Assembly: GCA_946055445.1 (NCBI GenBank)
Contig: CAMGGF010000001.1
Span: 1 to 31,176, forward strand
From: an uncultured Ruminococcus sp.
Lineage (GTDB): Bacteria; Bacillota; Clostridia; Oscillospirales; Acutalibacteraceae
Length of the DNA: 31,176 nucleotides
Direction of reading: 5' to 3'
Below are positions 1-7,827 of the stretch, piece by piece (position 1 is the stretch's first letter; each line of letters begins with the position of its first letter). The notes beneath the pieces were generated by a model, which was not told where the DNA came from, ran no database searches, and saw only the letters and a program-made list of their open reading frames with translations. Made by a program: the position numbers and the translations under genes.

Positions 1-1111
1 CATGCACATACATAATATTTGAATACTTTTTCAAAAATCTGCGGTCGGCTTTTTGTGCCAAATCATACACAGTGCCGTTTTCAATTAAATCCGCAAACGC
101 TTCCTCGAATACGGCACGGTTGGAAAATCGAATTTCAAAAGTTGTTTCGCCGTTTTGCAGTGCATTACTTATACATTCGGTGATACGCGCACGCGCGTCC
201 GAATCATACTGCTTAAACAACAATTTCTGATATACAAAGTAATTGTATTGCTCGTATATGCACCGATTGGCGGCGGGAGACATATCCAAATGATTGGTTT
301 GCACATCCGCATCCGCAACATTAAAATAGGTGTGGCTGTACCGATTTATGGAAACCGAATCCAAATCGTCCCAAGTGGCATCTACATAATAGTTTTGGCC
401 GTCAATCCGCACCAAATTCCACATATGCCCTTCTGTGTCACCATCCGCATTGACGCCGGTCCCCGTCACTAAATAATTTTGTATACCGACAAAGTCACAC
501 ACAACTTGCAACGCACGCGCATCCCCTTAGACCAAGGATTTGCCGAGCACCAAAGCGTCATAGGCGTTATAGCCCACGCCGCTGTCCTGTGTTTCATACG
601 CCATTCGTGCGCAAACCGCATCGTGCAAATACAGTTCCAATGTGAATGTATCCGCAGTTGCCGGCAACGCACGCAAAATATCCTGCACAGCCGCATGCAA
701 CGCGTCAGTATGTTCGTTACAGGTTTGCACATCGCACACATATTGCGGCACAAAAAAGGCTTTTGCCCCTCTCGTAACAATTTGACTTTCGTTTTGCATA
801 CACAGCAAATCCGGATTGTCATAAGACAACGCCTGAAACATTTGGTGAAAATCCTCTTCCTTCAAAGGCGGAATTTCAATTTCTTCGGGATGTGTGCGAA
901 TTTGCGCCAAAATATGATTATATGCAACTTTTCCGTCGCGCGACAGCGAATCATAATAGTACCGAACCTCTTGCTGTGCAGTGTGCGCCTCTATTTCTGC
1001 TTCTGTTGCGGAAAAATCGGTTGGAATCCACATTTGAATTCTGTCGAAATTAAAAATTGCCGCTAAACAAATCAACAACACAGCAATACAAAGAATACTC
1101 GCTTTTTTCAT
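1..1111 (-). pseudogene. Transglutaminase-like protein, interrupted by one in-frame TAA; 3' end outside window
   Basis: The frame starts at ATG 1111-1109 with an N-terminal hydrophobic anchor (residues about 4-21). It reads in one frame to the window edge except for a TAA at 529-527, after codon 194. Before the stop it reads DALVLGKSLV; straight after it, in the same frame, GDARALQVVCDFVGI. Further on come GHMWNLVRIDG and YYVDATWDD, the His and Asp motifs of bacterial transglutaminase-like domains. In that family the stretch at the stop is normally GKxVCxGYAxA, so the stop sits at the residue after the catalytic Cys, and the Cys position is Val. The ATG overlaps the stop of the LCP-like gene (ATGA), and a GAGGAG ribosome site lies inside that gene's end, so the two are translationally coupled. 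Substrate unknown; probably extracytoplasmic. It may be a real pseudogene or a sequence error. The 194-residue product alone would lack the catalytic half. Confidence 0.8.
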
Positions 1112-1941
1112 ATGCTCTCCTCAACAAAAACAGTATCTCGCATCGCAACATATACATTCACAAGTCCGTTTGAATCCGTTATGTCGACAATCGAAAAATT
1201 GGAGTCGGACAGATTAAATAATGTGTTAAACTGTTTTTCACGGTTCTTGCCGCTTAACGACTGCAAAGTTGCCTGCACCAACGCCGCCGTTGCCTGACTT
1301 TTGCCGTTTGTATCCGTAAAATGCAGATATTTCACCAGCAAATCACCGGTTAAAGTTTGTTCGCCTGCATCTAAATACAAACTGAAATCCGAACTGCGAT
1401 AGGAAATCGCCTCCGGAATTTGTAAAGAGACATCTCCGACAGCCGAAACGGCTTTCTTCAAATTGCTTTCCGTCAATTTCACATAACGGTCAATTTGCAC
1501 TTGATATGCGGAAGAGACTGCATTTTTTAAGCCCGCCAAACCGTTCTTTTCAAATACGGTTTGAAAAGACATATCCCCTGCGGAAGAAACAGCCGCATCT
1601 GTATCCAACGCGCAAGCAGTAATACGGTTTTGTTCTGCGTCAGCGCGCACAACAGCAAGCAAAGTAAGTTGATCCTGTGTATCACAACAAACAAGAAGCA
1701 CCGCCGCATTACGCACCGTAAGCGTATTTTCCGCCGCAGTGGTCTGTTCTGTTGTAGTTTCGGGATTTTCCGATGCATTTAACAAATTATGCAAATCGAA
1801 ATTGATGGATTTCATAAAAATCAAAGTGGAAACACTGCCAAGCACCAAAACAAATGCGGCAAAGGCAACAATGAACGCACGAAAGCGTTTGGTTTTTTCG
1901 TGTTGCTCGCTTGTGAAATGCAATTTGCTCTTTTTTCGCAC
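1108..1941 (-). CDS. LytR-CpsA-Psr (LCP)-like membrane protein, degenerate
   Basis: A 277-residue protein with a basic cytoplasmic start, one membrane segment (about 21-43), a Thr/Glu-rich linker (TTTEQTTAAEN) and an extracellular domain. The domain shows the LCP layout: a strand ending LLAVVRADAEQNRITACALDTDAAV, then FEKNGLAGLKNAVSSAYQVQIDRYVKL and LKKAVSAVGDVSLQIPEAI. LCP enzymes transfer glycopolymers from lipid carriers to peptidoglycan using a conserved SIPRDT-type arginine. Here that place reads ALDTDA, so the Arg is missing and catalysis is doubtful. The start is GTG 1941-1939, preceded by AAGGGG at about 8 bases; a nearby ATG is in another frame. It lies 85 bases after the MFS gene and overlaps the transglutaminase-like gene by four bases. 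The family assignment is moderate because conservation is weak; the membrane topology is clear. Confidence 0.65.
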   Translation of the reverse strand: MRKKSKLHFTSEQHEKTKRFRAFIVAFAAFVLVLGSVSTLIFMKSINFDLHNLLNASENPETTTEQTTAAENTLTVRNAAVLLVCCDTQDQLTLLAVVRADAEQNRITACALDTDAAVSSAGDMSFQTVFEKNGLAGLKNAVSSAYQVQIDRYVKLTESNLKKAVSAVGDVSLQIPEAISYRSSDFSLYLDAGEQTLTGDLLVKYLHFTDTNGKSQATAALVQATLQSLSGKNREKQFNTLFNLSDSNFSIVDITDSNGLVNVYVAMRDTVFVEESI

Positions 1942-1983
1942 GCCGTCATCCCCTTTTCCTTGCGCATCATACAGAAACAGTAT

Positions 1984-2009
1984 AGTATAAACCGTTCTTC
2001 CCGGAAGAA
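1984..2009 (-). promoter_or_regulatory. Candidate -10 with adjacent 15-bp inverted repeat before the LCP-like gene
   Basis: On the minus strand a TATACT (1989-1984) lies five bases downstream of a perfect 7-1-7 inverted repeat, TTCTTCC-G-GGAAGAA (2009-1995). No good -35 is seen at 17 bases, where the repeat lies. The repeat could be an operator, an activator site replacing the -35, or chance. It sits in the 85-base gap between the MFS and LCP-like genes. Confidence 0.3.
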
Positions 2010-2026
2010 AACCGAAAACCGCACAT

Positions 2027-3394
2027 TTATGATTCTTCTTTGTATTTCTTTTTTAAGAGAACAACGGGAATCAAAATGAACACGGCAACTGCCGCCGACG
2101 CCCAAAACATAACCGCACCGGGCGCAGAAGTCACAACGCCGTATTCATTTGTATAAGTCACCGAGGAAATTCGGCAAATCAAATTGCCGATAAACGGCCC
2201 GACAAGCATCGGAATCAACACATAAAATATCATCCGAATGCCTTGGAAAACGCCGACTTTCCCCGCCGGCATAAAATCACGCACCAAAGCGTTGGTTGCA
2301 ATGGAAAACAATGCCCACCCCAAAAGCGCAGGGACGGCGCAAATAAAAAACAGCGCGACATTGTCGGCAAATCCGGTTGCAATCAGTCCTGCCACATATA
2401 AAAGCACGGAAAAAATCAAGAATTTTTCTTTGCCGAGTTTATCCATCAATTTCCCTGTAAACACAACCAAAGCAATCGCCAAAATTACTATAATCGCCGC
2501 CGCAAGCATCACCGAAGGCGTCAGCGAAGCCAAAACGCTGTCTAAACTGAACTGCATAACATTGCCGAGATAAATAAATATATACGGGAAAAACACCTGA
2601 AATGCCGTTGCAGACAGGCAATATGCCGCCAGCGTAAGATACAGGCGTTTATTCTCTTTTACGACCGACGGCTTAAAGCCGTACAGCAAATCTTTTACAT
2701 ACGATTCGCTGACTTCTGTTTGGATTTTTCCGTCCTTTAATGTGCATAAGCCGATTACACCGCAAACAGATACAATCGCACCGAGGACAATAAAGAATAC
2801 ATTGTAACCGATGCCGCCGACTGCACCCGCAAGCCCCATCACCGCCGCAGTTGCAATTAAAGGCAAAAGCGCCAAGACGCTTTCAACCGTTGCGCGATTT
2901 TTCGTTGTTGTTACATCCGTTACCCACGCATTAAACGCCGCATCGTTACCGCCCGAACCGATAAAAGTCATTACACAGTCCATCACAATCACAAAGGAAA
3001 CCGTAACCGTCAGAATTTTTGTTTCATCGGACAAATGCAACAGCGCGGCGGTATTGTCGCGGGAAATCACCCCGAACACCGCCGTAGTGATGCCCCAAAG
3101 AATATACCCAAATGCAATAAACCGTTTGCGATTTCCGGCTTTGTCACTCCAAGTACCGATTAAAAATGTTGAAAACACGGCGGTTAACGCACTGAACGCA
3201 ACCATCAGGCTGATTGCGCTCATCACATCTATTGTATTGTCCACTGCGGTTTGCGTGGCGCCGTTGTAGACGGAATTATACAAAAATGTGTTAAAGAGCA
3301 TATTTTCAACTGCCCAAGCAATTTGCCCCATAAACCCAAACAAAATCACATTAAACCAAATGCGTCCGCCGAGTTTGGCTGTATCTCTCGTCAT
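2027..3394 (-). CDS. Major facilitator superfamily transporter
   Basis: A 455-residue polytopic membrane protein with about 12 predicted helices. MFS motif A occurs in both halves: GTWSDKAGNRKRFI after helix 2, and GKLMDKLGKEKFLI at the matching place in the C-terminal half. The acidic/basic loops and a basic C-terminus (KKKYKEES) fit the family. It most resembles the loosely defined sugar/cation symporter-like MFS proteins of Clostridia; the substrate cannot be read from the sequence. The start is ATG 3394-3392, with GGAG eight bases upstream. A GTG nine bases earlier in frame overlaps that ribosome site and is unlikely to be used. It has its own strong promoter just downstream of the clpX terminator, and the two genes after it run the same way. 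Confidence 0.85.
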   Translation of the reverse strand: MTRDTAKLGGRIWFNVILFGFMGQIAWAVENMLFNTFLYNSVYNGATQTAVDNTIDVMSAISLMVAFSALTAVFSTFLIGTWSDKAGNRKRFIAFGYILWGITTAVFGVISRDNTAALLHLSDETKILTVTVSFVIVMDCVMTFIGSGGNDAAFNAWVTDVTTTKNRATVESVLALLPLIATAAVMGLAGAVGGIGYNVFFIVLGAIVSVCGVIGLCTLKDGKIQTEVSESYVKDLLYGFKPSVVKENKRLYLTLAAYCLSATAFQVFFPYIFIYLGNVMQFSLDSVLASLTPSVMLAAAIIVILAIALVVFTGKLMDKLGKEKFLIFSVLLYVAGLIATGFADNVALFFICAVPALLGWALFSIATNALVRDFMPAGKVGVFQGIRMIFYVLIPMLVGPFIGNLICRISSVTYTNEYGVVTSAPGAVMFWASAAVAVFILIPVVLLKKKYKEES

Positions 3395-3424
3395 AAAAAT
3401 CACTCCTACAATCCCTATAGGAAA

Positions 3425-3453
3425 AATATAGCATACAAGCGGGCAAAATGCAA
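3425..3453 (-). promoter_or_regulatory. Sigma-A-type promoter of the MFS gene
   Basis: On the minus strand TTGCAT (3453-3448), 17 bases, then TATATT (3430-3425), with TG one base before the -10 (TGC-TATATT), an extended -10. The predicted start of transcription is near 3418, leaving a leader of about 25 bases before the ATG at 3394. Confidence 0.6.
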
Positions 3454-3456
3454 CAA

Positions 3457-3501
3457 TACAGAAAAAGAAAACCTCACAAAAGGCGGGCCTTCTGTGAGGT
3501 C
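3457..3501 (-). terminator. Rho-independent terminator of tig-clpP-clpX
   Basis: On the minus strand ACCTCACAGAAGGC (3500-3487) pairs with GCCTTTTGTGAGGT (3484-3471), apart from one wobble position. It is followed by a T-rich run, TTTCTTTTTC (3470-3461). It lies 13 bases after the clpX stop codon. Confidence 0.85.
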
Positions 3502-3513
3502 GGTTCGTAAGCG

Positions 3514-4803
3514 TTACCCTGCGTCTTTCGGTGTTTTCGAAACACCGTTTTTTACTGCCGAAGAGGATTCTGTTAACGGTTTTTCACCGTTTAAAACACA
3601 GCCTTTTGTGATGATTACCTTTGAAACGGCTGTGTCCGAAGGAATTTCATACATAATCGGCAAAAGTGTTTTTTCCATAATGGCACGAAGTCCGCGCGCA
3701 CCTGTATTCTTTTCGAGCGTTAAGTCCGCAATTGCCTCCAAAGCCTCCTGTTGAAACTCCAAAGTGACGCCGTCCATTCTAAACAGCGCGGCATATTGCT
3801 TTAACAGCGCATTTTTCGGCTCGGAGAGAATTTGAATCAGCGCATCACGGTTTAAATTGTTTAATGTGGTAATGACAGGCAAGCGACCGACAAGTTCGGG
3901 AATCAAGCCGTATTTCACCAAATCCTGCGGAATGACTTTGGAATAGATTTTATCCGCATCCGCTTTTTCCACGGCAACCAATTCACTGCCGAAGCCTAAC
4001 ACCTTATTCCCGGTGCGCTTTTCAACGATTTTGTCTATGCCGTCAAAGGCACCGCCGCAAATAAACAGGATATTGGTGGTGTCGATTTGAATGAACTCCT
4101 GCTGCGGATGCTTTCTGCCGCCTTGCGGGGGCACATTGGAAACCGTACCTTCCAATATTTTCAGCAATGCTTGTTGCACGCCTTCCCCGCTGACATCTCG
4201 CGTGATAGACGGGTTTTCGGATTTGCGCGCGATTTTGTCGATTTCATCGACATAAATAATACCCTTTTCCGCGCGTTCCACATCAAAATCCGCCGCCTGA
4301 ATCAGACGAAGCAAAATGTTTTCAACATCTTCACCGACATAACCTGCCTCTGTAAGCGTTGTCGCATCGGCAATTGCAAAAGGCACATCTAATACTTCGG
4401 CAAGCGTTTGCGCAAGCATCGTTTTACCGACACCCGTAGGGCCTAACAAAATCACATTGCTTTTTTGAATGTTTACATCGCTCTTTTTGCCGTAATAAAT
4501 GCGTTTGTAGTGATTGTAAACAGCAACGCTCAATGCAATTTTGGCATCTTCCTGCCCGATGACATATTCGTCAAGATGCGCTTTGATTTCCTGCGGTTTC
4601 GGCAATGCTTTTTCCGGTTTTGTTTCACGCTTTTTTCCTCTGATTGCAGGCGCACCGTCCTCCACGATTTCCATACAGAGTTCAATGCATTCGTCGCAAA
4701 TACAAACACCGGGGCCGGCAATCAGTTTTTCAACTTCATCCTGAGATTTGCCGCAGAAAGAGCAACGCACGGTTTTTTCTCTGCTGTCGTTATCTCTTGC
4801 CAT
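3514..4803 (-). CDS. clpX: ATP-dependent Clp protease ATP-binding subunit ClpX
   Basis: A 429-residue AAA+ unfoldase that recognises, unfolds and threads substrates into ClpP. The N-terminal zinc-binding domain has Cys14, Cys17, Cys36 and Cys39. Walker A is GPTGVGKT (121-128), the pore loop GYVG (154-157) and Walker B IIYVDEID (182-189). The ClpP-docking loop reads LGFG. Length and domain order are normal. The start ATG is preceded by AAGGAG. It is the last gene of tig-clpP-clpX, 26 bases after clpP, and is followed by a strong terminator. Clp-family proteases are central to stress and developmental proteolysis in spore formers. The identification is certain. Confidence 0.98.
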   Translation of the reverse strand: MARDNDSREKTVRCSFCGKSQDEVEKLIAGPGVCICDECIELCMEIVEDGAPAIRGKKRETKPEKALPKPQEIKAHLDEYVIGQEDAKIALSVAVYNHYKRIYYGKKSDVNIQKSNVILLGPTGVGKTMLAQTLAEVLDVPFAIADATTLTEAGYVGEDVENILLRLIQAADFDVERAEKGIIYVDEIDKIARKSENPSITRDVSGEGVQQALLKILEGTVSNVPPQGGRKHPQQEFIQIDTTNILFICGGAFDGIDKIVEKRTGNKVLGFGSELVAVEKADADKIYSKVIPQDLVKYGLIPELVGRLPVITTLNNLNRDALIQILSEPKNALLKQYAALFRMDGVTLEFQQEALEAIADLTLEKNTGARGLRAIMEKTLLPIMYEIPSDTAVSKVIITKGCVLNGEKPLTESSSAVKNGVSKTPKDAG

Positions 4804-4829
4804 AGTATAAATTCTCCTTAGAAGTTCTG

Positions 4830-5411
4830 TTATCGCTTATAAAAAATCTTATCAACCAAACCGTATTCCAACGCTTCCTCTGCCGAAAGGAAATTGTCCC
4901 GTTCCGTATCCCGCGCAATCTGTTCAATCGGTTTGCCGGTATTTTCCGCCAAAATTTTATTGAGTTTTTCGCGGGTGCGCAAAATGTGGCGTGCAACAAT
5001 ATCAATCTCGGTTGCTTGCCCCTGTGCGCCGCCGCTGGGCTGGTGAATCATAATTTCACTGTTCGGCAACGCATAGCGTTTGCCTTTTGCACCGGATGAC
5101 AGCAAAAATGCCCCCATACTTGCCGCCATACCCATACAAATGGTTGAAACATCACATTTGATGTACTGCATCGTGTCGTAAATCGCCAAGCCCGCCGTTA
5201 CAGAGCCGCCGGGGCTGTTGATATACAAACTGATGTCTTTTTCATTATCCTGCCCTTCGAGGTACAAAAGTTGTGCCACAACCAAACTCGCAGTTGCATC
5301 ATTGACTTCGTCCGAAAGCACAATGATTCGGTCATTGAGTAAGCGCGAATAAATATCATACGAGCGCTCACCGCGACTGGTCTGTTCAACAACATAAGGA
5401 ACTAATGCCAT
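4830..5411 (-). CDS. clpP: ATP-dependent Clp protease proteolytic subunit ClpP
   Basis: A 193-residue serine peptidase that forms the tetradecameric degradation chamber used by ClpX and related ATPases. The catalytic triad is visible: Ser98 in GMAASMGAF, His123 in MIHQPSGG and Asp172 in ERDNF, at the usual spacing. The oligomer/substrate loop YINSPGGSVTAG is intact. I chose ATG 5411-5409 because an AGGAGG lies eight bases upstream and the product then starts MALVPYVVEQTSRGER, the family's usual N-terminus. The frame stays open 16 codons further up without support. It lies between tig and clpX in the classic order. Confidence 0.98.
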   Translation of the reverse strand: MALVPYVVEQTSRGERSYDIYSRLLNDRIIVLSDEVNDATASLVVAQLLYLEGQDNEKDISLYINSPGGSVTAGLAIYDTMQYIKCDVSTICMGMAASMGAFLLSSGAKGKRYALPNSEIMIHQPSGGAQGQATEIDIVARHILRTREKLNKILAENTGKPIEQIARDTERDNFLSAEEALEYGLVDKIFYKR

Positions 5412-5432
5412 AATAATACCTCCTAAAATCCA

Positions 5433-5488
5433 ACGGTGAAGCGCCCAAAACAACCGCAAGTTTCGCGTAAGTTCCGAGCGCCCACCGT
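5433..5488 (-). other. Imperfect inverted repeat in the tig-clpP spacer
   Basis: In the 125-base gap between tig and clpP, ACGGTG-G-GCGC (5488-5478) can pair with GCGC-TT-CACCGT (5444-5433) across a loop of about 33 bases. It ends about 22 bases before the clpP start codon and has no T-run, so it is not a standard terminator. It could be an RNA processing or stability element. Evidence is limited to the repeat itself. Confidence 0.3.
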
Positions 5489-5536
5489 AAAGTAAGTCTA
5501 AATCCAGTATTGACAGAAAAGTAAAAGTCTAATCGC

Positions 5537-6982
5537 TTATTCTTCCGTTTCTGCCTTTTTTGCTGTTTTCTTTGCCGCAGGTTTCTTGGCAGCAGGCTTC
5601 TTTTCAGCCGGTTTTTTCGCAGCGGTTTTCTTGGCGGCCGGTTTCTTTTCGCCGTCAGCCGCGTCTTCTTTCTTTTCGGCAGTTTTCTTCGCGGCGGCCT
5701 TTTCTTCCGTAACAACTGCGTGCTCCACAATGAAGTCCATAGCCTTCTTGGAAGCCAATTCCTTGGTAAGCCCTTCAACAGAAACGGCTTTCTTTACGGC
5801 TTCAACATCCATATTGTATGCGTCGGCGAACTTCTTATATTCCGCTTCCAATTCTTCTTCGGTCACTTCGATTTTTTCAATTTCAATGATTTTTTCAATT
5901 GCCAAATCGAGTTTTACCTGTTTTTCGGCGGCTTCTTTGTAGCCTTCGCGGAACTTTTCAATGTCCATACCCGTGTACTGCAAGTATGTTTTCAAATCCA
6001 AGCCCTGCATTTGCAGTCTGTACGCAAACTCATCAATATTGCTGTCGATTTTCTTTTCAATCATCGCCTGCGGAATTTCTGCTGTGACGCCGTCGGCAAC
6101 CATTTCCATCAAGGTATTGTTGACTGCATTGTCCGCATCGGCTTTTTTCGACGCTTCCAAATCTGCTTTGATGCTCTTTTTCAGTTCATCAACCGTATCT
6201 TTGTCGCTGACATCTTTGACGAACTCATCGTCAAGAGCCGGCAATTCCTTCACTTTGATTTCATGCAATTTGATTTTGAAAACGGCATCTTTATCTGCAA
6301 GACCTTCGTGATAATCCGTCGGGAATTTTACATTGACATCAAATTCCTCACCGGTTTTATGCCCGATAATCTGCTCTTCAAAGCCCGGAATGAACTGACC
6401 GGAACCGATGGTCAACTCATAGCCTTCCGCTTTGCCGCCTTCAAATGCTTCACCGTCCACAAAGCCTTCGAAATCAATCACGGTGATGTCACCTTTTTTC
6501 ACGGCTCTGTCTTCTACGGTTACCATACGCGCGTTTTGTTCCAACATACGGTTGAGTTCCGCTTTCACTTCGTCTGCGGAAACTTTGCACGATTTTCTCG
6601 TGACTTTCAAGCCTTTGTATTCGCCCAATTCGATTTCGGGTTTAACGGTCACTTTCAATTTCAAGGTGACACCGTCCTTGCCCATTTCGGGAACTTCCAA
6701 ATCAAAGGGAGTGTCCACAATTTCAAGACCTGCTTCTTGAATCGCCTCTTCAACCGCGTCGGGATACAAAATCTCCAAAGCGTCTTCATAGAAAACGCCT
6801 TCACCGTACATTTTTTCAATGAAAGAACGGGGTGCTTTGCCCTTTCTGAACCCGTGAACGGTGATGTTCTTTCTCTGTTTGAGATAGGCTTTGTTGACAG
6901 CCGCTTCAAAGGTTGCGCCGTCAATGGCAATCTCAAGTTCCCAAGTGTTTGTCTCGACTTTGTTGGATGATTTTAAACTCAT
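5537..6982 (-). CDS. tig: Trigger factor with a Lys/Ala/Pro-rich C-terminal tail
   Basis: A 481-residue ribosome-bound chaperone and peptidyl-prolyl isomerase. The N-terminal ribosome-docking signature GFRKGKAP is at residues 44-51. The FKBP-type domain follows (GDITVIDFEGFVDG through IGSGQFIPGFEEQIIGH), and then the long helical C-terminal arms. Trigger factors usually end after the arms at about 430 residues. This one adds roughly 56 residues (about 426-481) made of repeated KKPAAKK / KKTA / EKK units ending ETEE. The frame stays intact and codon use is regular, so this is a true extension and not a frameshift. AGGAGGA lies eight bases before the ATG. First gene of tig-clpP-clpX, with its own extended -10 promoter. 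Confidence 0.97.
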   Translation of the reverse strand: MSLKSSNKVETNTWELEIAIDGATFEAAVNKAYLKQRKNITVHGFRKGKAPRSFIEKMYGEGVFYEDALEILYPDAVEEAIQEAGLEIVDTPFDLEVPEMGKDGVTLKLKVTVKPEIELGEYKGLKVTRKSCKVSADEVKAELNRMLEQNARMVTVEDRAVKKGDITVIDFEGFVDGEAFEGGKAEGYELTIGSGQFIPGFEEQIIGHKTGEEFDVNVKFPTDYHEGLADKDAVFKIKLHEIKVKELPALDDEFVKDVSDKDTVDELKKSIKADLEASKKADADNAVNNTLMEMVADGVTAEIPQAMIEKKIDSNIDEFAYRLQMQGLDLKTYLQYTGMDIEKFREGYKEAAEKQVKLDLAIEKIIEIEKIEVTEEELEAEYKKFADAYNMDVEAVKKAVSVEGLTKELASKKAMDFIVEHAVVTEEKAAAKKTAEKKEDAADGEKKPAAKKTAAKKPAEKKPAAKKPAAKKTAKKAETEE

Positions 6983-7021
6983 TTACATATTCCTCCTGAA
7001 TTGTAAAGCATTAACTTAAAT

Positions 7022-7050
7022 ATTATAACAGAAAGTATTTAAAATTGCTA
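7022..7050 (-). promoter_or_regulatory. Extended -10 promoter of tig-clpP-clpX
   Basis: On the minus strand TGTTATAAT (7030-7022) is a perfect extended -10. TAGCAA (7050-7045) lies exactly 17 bases upstream of TATAAT. The predicted transcription start is near 7015, about 33 bases before the ATG. No CtsR or CIRCE-type operator is visible around it. Confidence 0.6.
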
Positions 7051-7057
7051 TACTTTT

Positions 7058-7756
7058 TTAGGATTTTATTATTTCTATCAATTTTGGACAAAATTTCAGG
7101 TAATCTCCCGACAAAAGTTCAAATTTTGTGCCATAAAATTCGTCCTGAAACGCCAAACGCATTGCGCCGCCGTGTAAATGGGCATAATAACAACGCTTGA
7201 TTTCTTCCGATTGCAGCAATTCCAAAAAAGGCGCGCACTGCTGTGTTAAAGAAATCGGCGGATAATGCAGAAAAACAATCGGTTCACCGCCGAGCGCACG
7301 GCCTGCGTCTATAGATGTTTTCAATCGCTGTACTTCACGGAAAACAACTTTATCCAGCTCGCTTTGCGTATCGTCATAAAACCAGCCGCGCGAACCGCAA
7401 ATGCTGAAATCTCCGACACGGTATGCATTATTGTGTAAAATGTGCAAAGTGGAAAATCCGTTTTCCGAAAAGAAGGTATCCATTTTACGGCGTGTGTTCC
7501 ACCAATAATCGTGATTGCCTTTTAAAATAATTTTTTGCCCCGGCAGAGAATCTAAAAAGGCAAAATCCGCTTTCGCCTCTTCCAACGACATTGCCCACGA
7601 AATATCTCCCATTAAAACGACCGTGTCAGAAGGCGCAACTAAGGCATGCCAATTTTTTGTGAGACGCGTAACATAATCGTCCCACCCTTTAAAAATATTC
7701 ATCGGCTTGTCCGTTGAAAAGGACAAATGCGTATCTCCGATAGCAAAAATTGACAT
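7058..7756 (-). CDS. Calcineurin-like metallophosphoesterase
   Basis: A 232-residue cytosolic phosphoesterase with the full metal-binding set in order: GDTH near the N-terminus, GDI (MGDISW), GNHDYWW, HYPP and AHLHGG. These bind two metals and position the phosphate. The GNHDYWW and RGWFYDD signatures are those of a conserved but poorly studied Firmicutes subfamily; the substrate is unknown. I prefer ATG 7756-7754, with GGAG nine bases upstream. An in-frame TTG two codons earlier is possible but lies too close to the ribosome site. It is divergent from the DUF1540 gene across a 71-base gap, and no terminator is visible before the tig promoter. Confidence 0.85.
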   Translation of the reverse strand: MSIFAIGDTHLSFSTDKPMNIFKGWDDYVTRLTKNWHALVAPSDTVVLMGDISWAMSLEEAKADFAFLDSLPGQKIILKGNHDYWWNTRRKMDTFFSENGFSTLHILHNNAYRVGDFSICGSRGWFYDDTQSELDKVVFREVQRLKTSIDAGRALGGEPIVFLHYPPISLTQQCAPFLELLQSEEIKRCYYAHLHGGAMRLAFQDEFYGTKFELLSGDYLKFCPKLIEIIKS

Positions 7757-7778
7757 TTTCAATAACTCCGTTTATGCA
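7750..7778 (+). promoter_or_regulatory. Candidate promoter of the DUF1540 gene
   Basis: A perfect -35 TTGACA (7750-7755) is followed by 17 bases and TATGCA (7773-7778), a weak -10. The -35 overlaps the start codon of the divergent metallophosphoesterase gene, and the -10 overlaps an inverted repeat (7773-7788). Predicted start of transcription near 7785. Confidence 0.4.
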
Positions 7779-7788
7779 TAAATGCATA
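7773..7788. repeat. Perfect inverted repeat between divergent genes
   Basis: TATGCAT-AA-ATGCATA, a 7-2-7 perfect inverted repeat, lies 17 bases upstream of the metallophosphoesterase start codon and 40 bases upstream of the DUF1540 start codon. It covers the candidate -10 of the latter. The position suits an operator; the binder is unknown. A short AT-rich palindrome can also arise by chance. Confidence 0.4.
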
Positions 7789-7827
7789 GAAAATTCAAAA
7801 ACTACGGTTGAAAGGAGGCAAAAGAAT

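Noticed and set aside
527..529. TAA as a recoded codon in the transglutaminase-like gene
   Set aside because: Known recoding in bacteria uses TGA or TAG. The lost Cys beside it is better explained by a paired one-base deletion and insertion.
5537..5700. Trigger factor tail as a frameshift artefact
   Set aside because: The frame is continuous, codon use stays regular and the tail ends in a normal stop after an acidic end; low-complexity tails of this kind are real in some bacteria.
5720..6970. A 416-codon open frame on the plus strand opposite tig
   Set aside because: It is antisense to a certain gene, very Phe- and hydrophobic-rich in an irregular way, has no ribosome site, and arises from the regular codon use of tig.
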